Shown: positions 45,371 to 56,200 of the stretch, piece after piece | Numbering within the stretch: position 1 is the stretch's first letter | How the letters are laid out: each line of letters opens with the position of its first letter | DNA from: Pseudochryseolinea flava | Lineage (GTDB): Bacteria > Bacteroidota > Bacteroidia > Cytophagales > Cyclobacteriaceae | Assembly: GCF_003286915.1 (NCBI RefSeq) | Contig: NZ_QMFY01000001.1 | Coordinates: forward strand, 1 to 64,000 | Direction: 5' to 3' | Length of the DNA: 64,000 bases | The notes under the pieces: model-generated | Told to the model about the DNA's origin: nothing | Seen by the model: only the letters and a program-made list of their open reading frames with translations | Database searches by the model: none | Made by a program: the position numbers and the translations under genes

Positions 45371-46480
45371 TTAATTTTTATAGAAAGGGGTCAACACTTC
45401 CACCTTTACGCCGCGATCGCGAACCACCAAGGTATCGCTGGTAACATAGCTCACCTGGTCAGTTCTGTTGGGTAGCCCTGCATTAGGATATGTTGTCTCC
45501 ACTTCGTAGCTCACGTTGTATTGAAGGTATAACACATCTCTGTCCTTGTTACCCCAACTCTTCTTTTCTCCCTTTTTAACAAATGCTCCGCTTCCTGTCG
45601 CTGAGATATTGTACACGCTTACAGAGTCATTCACGTCATAAGCAGTAACATGAGGTTCAACGGTACATGATTCATCTTCATTGAAGTTCAGTTTCAACGC
45701 CAAGTTCAAATTCAATCCGGAGTAACCTTTGTAATCTTGTGTATACTTCAGTTCATGCAGGGAGAGCGTACTCAGTGAACGAAGTTCGTCGGCCTCCACC
45801 GTGGGCTGATGACGCGTTATTGTGGAAGTAGCTCCGTTAACGGTGATTTGATCCTTACCACGTCTCAAGTAGTTTGCGTGCCAGGGATTGATGTATTTAA
45901 TGAAATAAAGAACGTAATCTTTCGGTTGGATATCCCAGTGCGAGGCATTCACTTTGTCTGGCTCCTGAACTTTTGGTAACCCTGAAAGAATTGCATCGGC
46001 ATTAGTAACATTGAGCATGCGTAACGGAATGACATAGGTATTTTGCAATGCGTTGGCGTCTGCAAAAAATGCATCCGTCAATTGCACACCTACGGCTCCC
46101 TGCAGTTTATGATCAAGAGATATCTGGTTACCGGAAAGTGTGTAGTAGTTCGCGGGCATCGGCTGTACCGGAACGGTGAACGCAGCGTCGAGATACAATT
46201 TGTTACATAGGGAATTATCCACCGCGATGTCAATATCTATTTTCTTTTTGTTTTCATAAACACCGCCCATCGTTGCATATATCTGACACTTATAATCGTT
46301 GTCAAGCGAAGTGTCGTAAATATCTTCTCCAAGCACGATTGTTCTTACCGGATATTGGTATGCGAAATACACCGTGCTCTTGTCGTAATCAGGGAAAGAG
46401 ATTTCCTGATTTTCGCACGACATCGTCAGCGCTGAAAGACTTATACCGCACAATATTGATTGTAAATTATACCGTTTCAT
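45371..46480 (-). CDS. xusE: XusE-like lipoprotein (DUF1735/DUF4361)
   Basis: A 369-aa lipoprotein (SALTMSC, Cys22) with a DUF1735-type N-terminal domain (VYFAYQYPVRTIVLGED; DIDIAVDNSLCNKLY) and a C-terminal region with the DUF4361-like order. It has no catalytic motif. In xylan-utilisation systems the gene between the second susD and xyn10A encodes such a surface protein (XusE), of which a glycan-binding role is assumed. It stands 34 bases after susD and 24 bases before the xylanase gene. The symbol is given on position and size, not on direct sequence comparison. Confidence 0.8.
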   Translation of the reverse strand: MKRYNLQSILCGISLSALTMSCENQEISFPDYDKSTVYFAYQYPVRTIVLGEDIYDTSLDNDYKCQIYATMGGVYENKKKIDIDIAVDNSLCNKLYLDAAFTVPVQPMPANYYTLSGNQISLDHKLQGAVGVQLTDAFFADANALQNTYVIPLRMLNVTNADAILSGLPKVQEPDKVNASHWDIQPKDYVLYFIKYINPWHANYLRRGKDQITVNGATSTITRHQPTVEADELRSLSTLSLHELKYTQDYKGYSGLNLNLALKLNFNEDESCTVEPHVTAYDVNDSVSVYNISATGSGAFVKKGEKKSWGNKDRDVLYLQYNVSYEVETTYPNAGLPNRTDQVSYVTSDTLVVRDRGVKVEVLTPFYKN

Positions 46481-46514
46481 ATTTTGCTATTTTTCATCAT
46501 TAGTATTTCAATCA

Positions 46515-48293
46515 TTACCAGCCTTCATTTTGTTGGAGCGCACTCCACTTGGTGATTTCACCATAGGGGATTGGCCCATAGAACATATGCTGCTGGTAAT
46601 TTCTGCTTTCAACATTGATCGGCGTATAGATTACGGTATTGCCAGGTTTTGAAACCTGAATACCCCGCGCAGTTTCATTCAACTCATTCAAACTTACTTT
46701 CCAACGGCGGATATCTCTGAAGCGGTGGTTCTCAAAACAAAGTTCCAGGCGACGTTCGTTGCGTATCATTTGTCTCATGAGTATCTGATCACTTTTTATC
46801 GACTCGAGATAACCATCGCCGCCTGTGATACCAGCGCGTTGACGAATCGCGCGAATTACATCGTACGCCGAGTATGCGTTGCCGCCAGCGCCTGTAGGAC
46901 CCCAAGCCTCATTCGCTGCTTCCGCGTACGCGAGAAAGATTTCTGTGTAACGAATGCGCGCAGTGTAATGCTTTTGCGTTGTGTTGAACTCCCCGTTTGG
47001 ATTAACGTCAGACCTGAGCAACTTCCTCAAATAATAACCCGTGCGTGTAGAGAATCCTTTCTCCCGATTGATGACATCGTTTTTTGTGCCGTAGGTTCCG
47101 GTAATAATTACATCGGACCCTGGACCTTGCTGGCTTTCGTTGAGGACGATATATTTTGCCAGTCGTGGATCACGATTTGCGTATGGATTGTTGGGATCGT
47201 AATCGCTCGATGGGTTTGAGATGGGATAACCATTGATCATCGGGAATGCATCCACTAAATTTTGAGTCGGATTTACACGACCGTTTCCGAATAGAGACGG
47301 CGGAAAATTATCTCTTTCTAACTCCAGACTTTGTCCTATATCACTACGCCAAATTATTTCAGCCGGTGTTTGGCCTGAAGCTAGTTGCTCTATGCCTGAA
47401 TCCTTGGTATACCACGTTCCGCCATTCGGTGCGAGACCACTGACGCCGCCAATGCGATTAAGAACCTGAGCAGCATAGCCTGCAGCTTCCTCCCAAGTCA
47501 TGTTGGTACCTTCACTGTACGCCGGGCTTGCAGCGAGTAACGCTACCTGCGCACGAATCGCTTCCACAATTCTTCCAGAGATGCGACCGCGCATATGCTC
47601 TCCGTTTACGCGCTCATATTGTGTGGCGCCAAGTCCCTCTACATTCGCATATTTAGCAGGAACTTCAGCGTCCGTAAACTTTTTATAGTCAAGGGGCAAA
47701 AGTTCAAGTGCCCTATCAGCATCTGCTATAATCTGGTCTATACATTCCTGAAAAGTGTTTCTGGGTTTGTTGAAATCCGACGTTGGCGTTTCCGGATCAT
47801 TCACAATAGACACACCCATCAATCGACCATCTTGCGTCCAGCCTCCGTGCGCTAATAAAAGATGATACATTTGCAATGCACGTAATCCGTAGGCTTCACC
47901 TTTCAATCGATCGTTAAAAAGCATTCTGATCACTTCATCATTTGCCCAGGCAACCTGATCCGCATTCGCCAGGAAAATATTTAAATATTGAATCGCATTC
48001 TTTCTTCCTTGCCACTGAGAAGTTGGATCATCAATAGCAGACCATGAACCCGTCGCCATTCGGAGAAAGTTGTTGTCAATGTTGTTTGAAACAGCATCAT
48101 CTGTCGCCACATCAGTGTTGGGTGAGGCCGAGTAAGGAAGAAGTATGTAAGCATTACCGAGAATGCCCTGTGCAAAACCAGGTTCCTTATACATGGCATC
48201 AAGTCCCCGGATGTTTTCTGTAGCCGGTGACAAAACATCCTCGCAAGCTGTGAGCAAGAGGATGATTGCCGATAGTTGTATAAAATTTTTCAT
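46515..48293 (-). CDS. xusD: SusD-like glycan-binding lipoprotein (second pair)
   Basis: A 592-aa lipoprotein (LLLTAC, Cys17) of the RagB/SusD fold: TPR-like helices (LRALQMYHLLLAHGGW; RAQVALLAASPAYSEGTNM) and the C-terminal conserved end (RYTEIFLAYAEAANEAWGP; RNERRLELCFENHRFRDIRR W). It captures oligosaccharide on top of its partner SusC barrel. Its stop-start spacing to susC (27 bases) and to xusE (34 bases) supports one operon. Confidence 0.93.
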   Translation of the reverse strand: MKNFIQLSAIILLLTACEDVLSPATENIRGLDAMYKEPGFAQGILGNAYILLPYSASPNTDVATDDAVSNNIDNNFLRMATGSWSAIDDPTSQWQGRKNAIQYLNIFLANADQVAWANDEVIRMLFNDRLKGEAYGLRALQMYHLLLAHGGWTQDGRLMGVSIVNDPETPTSDFNKPRNTFQECIDQIIADADRALELLPLDYKKFTDAEVPAKYANVEGLGATQYERVNGEHMRGRISGRIVEAIRAQVALLAASPAYSEGTNMTWEEAAGYAAQVLNRIGGVSGLAPNGGTWYTKDSGIEQLASGQTPAEIIWRSDIGQSLELERDNFPPSLFGNGRVNPTQNLVDAFPMINGYPISNPSSDYDPNNPYANRDPRLAKYIVLNESQQGPGSDVIITGTYGTKNDVINREKGFSTRTGYYLRKLLRSDVNPNGEFNTTQKHYTARIRYTEIFLAYAEAANEAWGPTGAGGNAYSAYDVIRAIRQRAGITGGDGYLESIKSDQILMRQMIRNERRLELCFENHRFRDIRRWKVSLNELNETARGIQVSKPGNTVIYTPINVESRNYQQHMFYGPIPYGEITKWSALQQNEGW

Positions 48294-48320
48294 TGTATAA
48301 TTCCTATTTCGTGAAGGATT

Positions 48321-51197
48321 TTAAAATGCTGCTCTCACGCCAAGATTATAAAATCTTGTTTGGGGAGCGCTTGTGAAATTTGTTTCCAGAATCTCCCGCT
48401 CTTTAGAAAGCGTTAGCAGGTTTGCACCGCTGATGTAAACTGAAACGTCTTGCAAGAAGGAGTTCTTTAAGATTTTATCTGGCAATGCATACGACACCTG
48501 AACCCGCGCAAGATCGAAGCGGTTGGTTTTGTATAGCCAGAAATCAGAGCTTCGGAAATTATTTGCGCTACTCTCCGTTGTCAATCTAGGATAGGTAGCA
48601 CTTTCTTTTGTTTCTTCTGTCCAACGGCCGCGGACTACTTCAGAATATTTCCTGTTACCGTAAACCCAGAAATATGAATTACTCTTCATGGCGAAAGCAC
48701 CAAAACTAGCTGTGCCAAGTGCGAAGAATGTAAAGCCCTTCCATCTAGCCGTTACATTCAAGCCGCCTGTAAATGGAGAACCATTTACTCCTGACTGCCC
48801 AAGAAAAACTTCATCCTTTTCATCGATTATGTTATCGTTGTTTTGATCCACATACTTAATATCTCCCGGACGTCGCTCTCCACCAAAGATTTGACGAGGG
48901 CTGTTATCAATCTCGGCCTGGCTGCCGAACAAGCCTGCACTCTGAAGGCCCCATATACCGTCTAAAGGTTTGCCTGTGCGATTTCTATACGTATCTACAA
49001 AGTTTTCGTCAAGACGGGTTGCTTCGGTTGTTAGATACAAACCCATCAATCCCAAAGAAAAATCGATTTGCCCTACTTGCTTGTTGATGTTTACATTAAA
49101 GTCGACTCCTCTACGTTGATGGTTATTGTAATTCACGAAAGGCATAAATGATGCCGGTGGAAAATCTGTTTCAAAATAACTTGGATACAACGTTGATGGC
49201 TGAATGATCAAGCCATGTATCGTGTTTAAGAAGAAAGACGCGTTGACTGTTACCAACCTATCCCACAAAGAAGTCCTCGCATTCAAGGAGATCTCCTTCC
49301 GCTTAACAAAATCCAATCCTTCCTTACTGCCGCGCAGCGAATTTGTTGAGCGCTCTGATGCACCATCAAACCACCCCCACCACGAACCCTGTGCTTGCGT
49401 ATAGTTAGTTTCTGACATATAATATTCCGCGATATCTAAATCAGTTTCGAGAATACTTCCTGAAACACTTACTGATAGGTCATCTACTACATTCGAATTA
49501 ACGAGAAAGCTCTCCTCGCTCAGCTTCCAGCCCAGCGTTAGGGAAGAGGATAATCCATTGCGGTAATCTTTAGCAAGTTTTGCGGAACGAAGTAATGCAC
49601 CGCCCAGGCTTGCATAATACTTTTGACGGTAGTTGTAATTCGCTTCCAGCCCAAGATTAGCGTTGCCTATCCTGTGATAGACCTGCGAACGTGTCTGCTG
49701 AAATCCTGTCGCCAGAAGCTTCGCGGAGAAATTATGCCCTCGCTGTACCGGCGCAACATAATCGAAGTAGCTCGTGAACGCGATGGTTTGTCTGTTGCTG
49801 CTCCCGGTGATATTCTGAACGCCCGATTTTTTGTCGTTGTTGTATTTAGCAACAAAGCCTGATATCACATCGCTGCCATTGTAGTCAGACCATATCGGTT
49901 CATACACCGCATATGAGTTGTTATACGACGACGTGTATGATGTTGCGTAGTCGACCGCATAATGGGTATGAAATGTGAGGCCATTCAAAACACGCGAGAG
50001 ATCGAAATTCAATCCCGCGTCAAATTGAAATTGACGACTCGTCCATTTACTGCTACCGCCAGCGTAGTAATCTGCGAACACGTTTTGACGATCGGTTTGA
50101 GAACCGCCTAAGAAGTATTTACCGTCGATGATGTTACTGCTACCGCCGACTGCATCAAGCGCGCTTAGGGCATTTGGATCAATGTAACTCAATGGAAGCA
50201 AGGGTGACACACGATTCGGGCGCATCGTGGCTGCATATGTCCAATAATTATCCACGTTGACCGGATCGTCGGGATTACTATCGGCGGCATTTCCACTGAG
50301 TGAATTGTAAAATGTTGCATTCGCATTTACAAAAGCGGTGATCTTTTTTGTGATGTTCAAATCGATATTGCCGCGTACGTTCAGGCGGTCAGTATAATTG
50401 TCTTTCACTTCGCCAAAAGTAAACACATCGCCTTGCCGCTGATAGCCGATGTTGGTATAGAAACGCGACAACTTGTTACCACCTGATAATTCAGCGGTCA
50501 CGTCAGAACGGTTGTATGCCTTTTTCAGATAATCTGAAGAATAGAAATCAACATCGGGATAGCGATACGGATTTGAACCGGAAGCGTAGTGATAAATTTC
50601 ATCGGCAGTAGATTGCGCTGGGTAACCATCGTTGATTCGCGCTTCGTTATACAACGTCATGTACTCTGCTGATCCAAGATACTTGGGGTAACGCTTCGAC
50701 ACATGGAAACCCGTATTCGCACGTACACTAACTTTCAAAGGTTCAGCTTTACCTCTTTTGGTCGTGATTTCAACCACACCTTTTGCCGCGCGGCTACCAT
50801 AAAGCATGACAGACGCTGCACTTTTCAAAAAAGTTATTTGCTCAATCTCAGTAGGCATTACATTGTTTGCGTCGCGTGGAACGCCGTCAACCAACACCAA
50901 GTAATCATTCATGCCCCACATGGCATTGCCTGTCCATCCACTCACCAGGCCCTGGGCATTGTCGAGACTGTAAGTGGTGTAGTTCTTTTCGATGAGGCTG
51001 CTCATGTCGATGACAGATGTACCGTCGGGAATTCCATTGGGAGAGACGGTGCGAAATGGACGATTTAAAAAATTATCGGTCGAGGTATCAACCCCGGTGG
51101 AGTCCGTCGTATTCGCTTTAATGCTTTGCGCAGACACCATTGAGGGAATGCCTAGCGCAGCGCCTAAAATGAAACTTATTCGTATATAATATTTCAT
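48321..51197 (-). CDS. xusC: SusC-like TonB receptor (second pair), lacking the regulatory-like N-domain
   Basis: A 958-aa outer-membrane receptor. After a signal peptide (MKYYIRISFILGAALGIPSM) it goes nearly straight into the plug domain (YLVLVDGVPRDANNVMPTEI, then SAASVMLYGSRAAKGVVEIT) and a barrel that ends RFYNLGVRAAF. The carboxypeptidase-regulatory-like domain and the usual signature LDEVVVVGYG are missing or altered, which sets it apart from the first SusC here. It imports xylo-oligosaccharides with SusD as lid. The ATG at 51197 gives the signal peptide; the frame is open 15 codons more. Confidence 0.92.
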   Translation of the reverse strand: MKYYIRISFILGAALGIPSMVSAQSIKANTTDSTGVDTSTDNFLNRPFRTVSPNGIPDGTSVIDMSSLIEKNYTTYSLDNAQGLVSGWTGNAMWGMNDYLVLVDGVPRDANNVMPTEIEQITFLKSAASVMLYGSRAAKGVVEITTKRGKAEPLKVSVRANTGFHVSKRYPKYLGSAEYMTLYNEARINDGYPAQSTADEIYHYASGSNPYRYPDVDFYSSDYLKKAYNRSDVTAELSGGNKLSRFYTNIGYQRQGDVFTFGEVKDNYTDRLNVRGNIDLNITKKITAFVNANATFYNSLSGNAADSNPDDPVNVDNYWTYAATMRPNRVSPLLPLSYIDPNALSALDAVGGSSNIIDGKYFLGGSQTDRQNVFADYYAGGSSKWTSRQFQFDAGLNFDLSRVLNGLTFHTHYAVDYATSYTSSYNNSYAVYEPIWSDYNGSDVISGFVAKYNNDKKSGVQNITGSSNRQTIAFTSYFDYVAPVQRGHNFSAKLLATGFQQTRSQVYHRIGNANLGLEANYNYRQKYYASLGGALLRSAKLAKDYRNGLSSSLTLGWKLSEESFLVNSNVVDDLSVSVSGSILETDLDIAEYYMSETNYTQAQGSWWGWFDGASERSTNSLRGSKEGLDFVKRKEISLNARTSLWDRLVTVNASFFLNTIHGLIIQPSTLYPSYFETDFPPASFMPFVNYNNHQRRGVDFNVNINKQVGQIDFSLGLMGLYLTTEATRLDENFVDTYRNRTGKPLDGIWGLQSAGLFGSQAEIDNSPRQIFGGERRPGDIKYVDQNNDNIIDEKDEVFLGQSGVNGSPFTGGLNVTARWKGFTFFALGTASFGAFAMKSNSYFWVYGNRKYSEVVRGRWTEETKESATYPRLTTESSANNFRSSDFWLYKTNRFDLARVQVSYALPDKILKNSFLQDVSVYISGANLLTLSKEREILETNFTSAPQTRFYNLGVRAAF

Positions 51198-51313
51198 GTG
51201 GTATATTTTTTTGTCTAATAAGACATGTATCATCGTGAACATGTTGAATAATATTCAGCAGTAAGGTGATTCATATGTCTATTTTCTTGCTTGAAAATAT
51301 TTATGTCAGAGCG

Positions 51314-53257
51314 TTACCATCCTGGATTCTGTGCGAATTCCGGATACATCGAAACATCCGCAACTTTGAGCGGGAACCAATAGTGACGCGTACCAAACTG
51401 CCGGGTCAAAATCGGTACTTCCCTGAAGTTTGCTACACGGGCGTCTTTTGGATCGTTCTCTTTGAAGAAGTCGACATTTTCAAGTCGATCAAATTCCTGT
51501 GATGTCTTAACATTGTAAGGCGGTTCCGTAAGCAACAGCCACCGTTGCAAATCATTGAAGCGATATCCTTCGAAAGACAATTCTACAGCACGTTCTCTAC
51601 GTACCTCATCCAGAAACTTTTCACGATTTCCAGTATAGGAGGCGTGCACATGACCAGCACCTGCACGATCGCGGATAGTGTTGATTGCATCTTCTGCGGT
51701 TTTGGAAAAATTTGTTGCTCTGCCAGCTGCGCCATCGAAAGCTGCGCAAGCTTCGGCATACATCAGGTAAATGTCAGCGAGGCGCATGTAAGGAAGGTAG
51801 ATGTGAAGATTACCGCTCCAGTTGTATGCACCATCGTACTTATTCGCCGTATGCGGCACCAGCTTTTGAATAAAGTAACCTGTGCGACTGCCGTTGGTCG
51901 CGCCTCTCATGGTGCCATTGCTGTGTAAGCCCGCATATCGCAGATACTCCATATCTGCCGGCATCGATGCATTAACATATTTAAAACCATCAAAAACGAT
52001 ATCGTGGTAAAACCGCGGATCGCGGTCTTTAAAAGGATAAGCCGGATCAAATCCTGAGGCTGGGTCGTTCAATGGCAAACCATTCGCCATACCATAGAAC
52101 TTTACATAGTTCGCTGTGGGTTGGTGAATAATGTTATCGTGTTCGACAATGCCTTCTACTTTTGGACCGAATGTTTTTGTTGTATTCCAGTTACTTCCGT
52201 TGACGTCTGTAGAAGGGCCACGGAAAATTGCTTCGGTTGATCCAGGCATGAGCCAGTTCTGACCCATGGTATAAAATATATCGCTGAACTTTGACGTAAC
52301 ACCATCAGCCTCTTCGTGGTCATAAATGTTCTTGTAGTCAAATTGTACAAGTGCGTATTGCGTTTGACCACTCTCCACCAGGGCCAGTAATTGACCAAAG
52401 GCCTCTGCTGCTTTTCTACTGAATGTGTCGTCATAATTATAGGTATTTCCTCCGCCGAGTGATGCCCCATTCTTCATCAGTGGACTTGCGGCCCACAAAT
52501 AGTTTTTTCCCAGGTAGCCAAGTGCCATGATTTTATTGGCGCGCAACTGATTTTTTCCTGCGGTTTTCGTGCCAACAGTAGTCTTATCCCAATCAATCGG
52601 CAAGAGTTCGGCTGCCCGCGCAAAATCTTCACCTGCTTTGTTAGCGCATTCCTGATAGCTGAGCCGTGGTAACATCGGCGCCTTGTCTGCCGGAAAAACT
52701 TGATCGACGTAAGGTAGGCCTCCGAAATATTCCATCATTTCAAAATGCCACCACGCCCTGAAAAAATACAGTTGACCTGCAATGAGATTCTTCTGCTCTT
52801 CCGTTCCTATGAGCTTATCGATATTAGCAAGGCCAAGATTTACCTTACGGATACTATACCATGCGTGTGGCCACAAAGCATGTTCAAATTTATTGGTTGA
52901 TGTCGGACTAGTAGTCGGCTTGTCGAGCCATATACCAGGCTGACTGAGTCTTCCTGCTTGCCAAGCCCAAAAATTTCCAAGATCAACCTGGTTCGTCATG
53001 TGCCAGTTTCCTTCGATGTTGAATACTTCATCATCACCCCAGTTCCACGACGTTGTCCAGTAGTTTTTTTCCTTATCGGGGATACAGTTATAAATTTCTT
53101 CGATGTAACCCTGGAAATTAGTGAAGGTCTTAAATGCCTCCCCTTCCGCTACAATTGCGTCGGCCTCTTTATCTAAAAAATCTGAGCAGGAAAAAATTCC
53201 TGCTGCGGTTACCAATAGTAAGCCGCACCATAGCAGTGTCTTATAAATCTTCTTCAT
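51314..53257 (-). CDS. xusB: SusD-like glycan-binding lipoprotein (first pair)
   Basis: A 647-aa RagB/SusD lipoprotein (AAGIFSCSDFLDKEADAIV, Cys at about 24). Helical core motifs are QLYFFRAWWHFEMMEYFGGL and NKIMALGYLGKNYLWAASPL; the conserved C-terminus is MRLADIYLMYAEACAAF then RRERAVELSFEGYRFNDLQR. It binds xylan fragments at the surface with the SusC encoded just upstream (10 bases from stop to start). The ATG at 53257 was used; a TTG three codons earlier is not needed. Confidence 0.94.
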   Translation of the reverse strand: MKKIYKTLLWCGLLLVTAAGIFSCSDFLDKEADAIVAEGEAFKTFTNFQGYIEEIYNCIPDKEKNYWTTSWNWGDDEVFNIEGNWHMTNQVDLGNFWAWQAGRLSQPGIWLDKPTTSPTSTNKFEHALWPHAWYSIRKVNLGLANIDKLIGTEEQKNLIAGQLYFFRAWWHFEMMEYFGGLPYVDQVFPADKAPMLPRLSYQECANKAGEDFARAAELLPIDWDKTTVGTKTAGKNQLRANKIMALGYLGKNYLWAASPLMKNGASLGGGNTYNYDDTFSRKAAEAFGQLLALVESGQTQYALVQFDYKNIYDHEEADGVTSKFSDIFYTMGQNWLMPGSTEAIFRGPSTDVNGSNWNTTKTFGPKVEGIVEHDNIIHQPTANYVKFYGMANGLPLNDPASGFDPAYPFKDRDPRFYHDIVFDGFKYVNASMPADMEYLRYAGLHSNGTMRGATNGSRTGYFIQKLVPHTANKYDGAYNWSGNLHIYLPYMRLADIYLMYAEACAAFDGAAGRATNFSKTAEDAINTIRDRAGAGHVHASYTGNREKFLDEVRRERAVELSFEGYRFNDLQRWLLLTEPPYNVKTSQEFDRLENVDFFKENDPKDARVANFREVPILTRQFGTRHYWFPLKVADVSMYPEFAQNPGW

Positions 53258-53266
53258 TGTCGTCAA

Positions 53267-56200
53267 TTAAAGTGTGAGTCGGAGACCTAAATTGTAACGC
53301 TTCACTGTCGGATAAGCGCCTTGGGAACCTGCGCCAGCAAAATTGGATTCGCGGTCGTCAGGCATGCGCGACCATACCCACAGATTGTTTCCATTGAGGA
53401 ATATGCGCAATGCTGTAAACCCAACTTTGCTAAGCTGTTTCGCACTTAACGTGTAAGCGATTTCAGCATTCTTCAAACGAACATAAGAGCCATCGTACAA
53501 AAATTGTGTACCGTTGTAATAGCTTGGTGTTGACATCCAGCGGGGCACAGGTACATCAGCGTTAGGGAGATCTCTCGACCACCAGGTGCCCATATCATAG
53601 ACTGTATTCAGGCCGCTACCGAAACTTGTAAGCGGAACTTCACGCGTAACATTGTTCACGCCATAAAACTGCGCGAAGACACTAAAACCTTTCCAATCAA
53701 AACCGACGGTTGCACTGTAAGTGTTCTGCGGAACATCTGAGTACCCATACGCTACCCTGTCGAAATCATCTACAATACCATCGCCATTAAAATCGATGAT
53801 GTAATAGTTCCCAGGCAATTTCTGAATATCATTTGTATTATGTTGAGGACTTCCGTAAATCTCATCGTATGTATTCACATAGCCAGCATCAATAAATGAA
53901 CGATGTTGATTGATGGCGAAACCTGCCTGCTTCCGGTAGTCAGGATACAACGCCGGATCATCTCTGTTCAGAATTTTATTCTTTGCGTGCGTGAGATTGA
54001 GACTTGCCCACAAGCGAATTCCATTCGATAACGTTTTGTCTGCATTCAGCACAATTTCGAAACCCTGCGCTTCCACCGATCCGATATTTGCTGTCGGTGG
54101 TGTTCCACCGAAGTAAGAAGGAACAGCGCGATCGACACCATTGACAAGAATGTCAGTACGCTTGTCACGAAAGAAATCTACACTTCCGGAAAAAAGTCCA
54201 TCAAAGAATGCGTAGTCTATTCCTATATTAAACTTCTTTACAGTTTCCCACCTGACATCAGGGTTTCCAATCGCGGCTTCCCTGTACCATGGATATGGAC
54301 TTGTACCCTGCGTTACATCAAGCGATGTAGTGCCGCCATACGCCCATTGCGTTAGGTACAGCCAGCGGTCACGTATGTTATCATCACCAATTGCACCGAA
54401 AGATGATCTCACTTTAAGAAGATCCAGGAACGAAAGATCTTTCATAAAAGATTCTTCAGAAATCATCCATCCGATTGCGCCAGAGTTAAAGAATGCATAT
54501 CGATAATCTTTGCTGAATTGTTCTGAACCGTTGTACGCGCCATTGTACTCCGCGAAATACTTGCCGTTGTAATCATACGTTCCACGGAAAACCCAGTCCT
54601 CCCGGTATCGCGGCATTTCACTTCCGGTTGCTCTCTGTTGACGCATAAACATGGCCATCGCGGCAACGTTGTGTTTATCAAAAGTCCTCGCCCAATTTGT
54701 TTGAAGCTGATAGTTCAGATTCCGCTGCGTATCATTGTTGCGCACTTCGCCACCCGACGTCGACCATAATACACCTTGCATGAAGTCGAAGTGATTATTC
54801 TGATCATAATCGTACTTGTAAGTGACACTACCCGTTAGCGGATTAATCCATTTTTGTTGAGCATTATTGAAAAGGTCATTCACACCGCGGTTCCATTCTA
54901 TGAAAGCATTATCCCACGATATCGAGCCTCTGAAATTCAATCCCTTCATGACAAAGTTTAAATCCTGCTGAAGAATAAAATCTGTATTGATACGTGTGTT
55001 GGTAGTAGTCATTGCGCCGCCTAGCGCCAGGTTTGCCGCTGAATTACTGACGTTGGAGATATCAGGATAAAATCCCCAGGAACCATCCGAATATTTTGGC
55101 ATGAATACATCGGGCGCAATGTTGTAAGCACCTGCCCACTGTTGTGCGACAGCCCAATCAGAAGAATTGGATTGATTCCACGGACTCTTCCGAACACCGT
55201 TTGAACCTGCAAGGTTTATTTTGAATACAGTGGTCTTCGTTAATTGAAAGTCAAGATTACTTCGAACGTTAAGACGATTATACCCATAACCGGCGTCATA
55301 ATTACGGCCGTTGTCCCACATTCTGAAAAGGTCTCCCTCATGCTGAAAGTCGGCCGAGGTAAAGTATTTCACGAAGCTAGTACCGCCAGACACACTCAAG
55401 TTCGCGTTGTATGCCATCGCATAGTCTCTGAAAAGTTCTTCTTGCCAGTCGATATTGGGATAGCGTTCTGACTCTTCAAGACTTGCTGGATTACGATACT
55501 TATCGATAAACGATTGTGGCCTGATGTACGACCATGAACTCGGCGACACGCCAAGTTCGTGCTCGATGGCAATATTGCGTGCCATCAGTGCGTCATATGA
55601 ATCTAATTTGTTCGGAAGTTTTGACGGAACTTTTAATGTCGTACTACCCGTGATCTCAATTTTTGCAGCGCCTTCTTTTCCACGCTTGGTGGTAATCAGA
55701 ATAACACCGTTAGCACCTTTCACTCCAAACACTGCTGTGGCGGAAGCATCTTTCAATACTGAGATGGACTCGACAGCGTTTATATCGATCCCTTGCATGG
55801 GCCGTTCAACACCATCAACCAGGATGAGTGGCTGTCTGTTATTCCATGAACTTGCTGCGCGAATTAATATCATTGGGTCTTCTTCGCCTGGCATTCCACT
55901 ACTCGACATCGTAACAACCCCTGGCAAATTTCCCGTCAGTGCCGCCCCAACATTCGAAACACCACCCGTGCGTTGCAATACTGTACCACTTGTTTGCGTA
56001 ATCGCGCCTACAATGCTTTCCTTTTTTTGTTCGCCGTAACCTACGACAACAATTTCATTCAGTGTGCTGATGTCTGTGATCAACCGAATATTAAAAACCG
56101 ATAACTGTGCGACGGGAACCTCCTGAGACGCATAGCCAATTGCGCTGAATAATAAGATGGCGTCATTAGATGGAACCTCGAGCGAAAACGCGCCTGCAAC

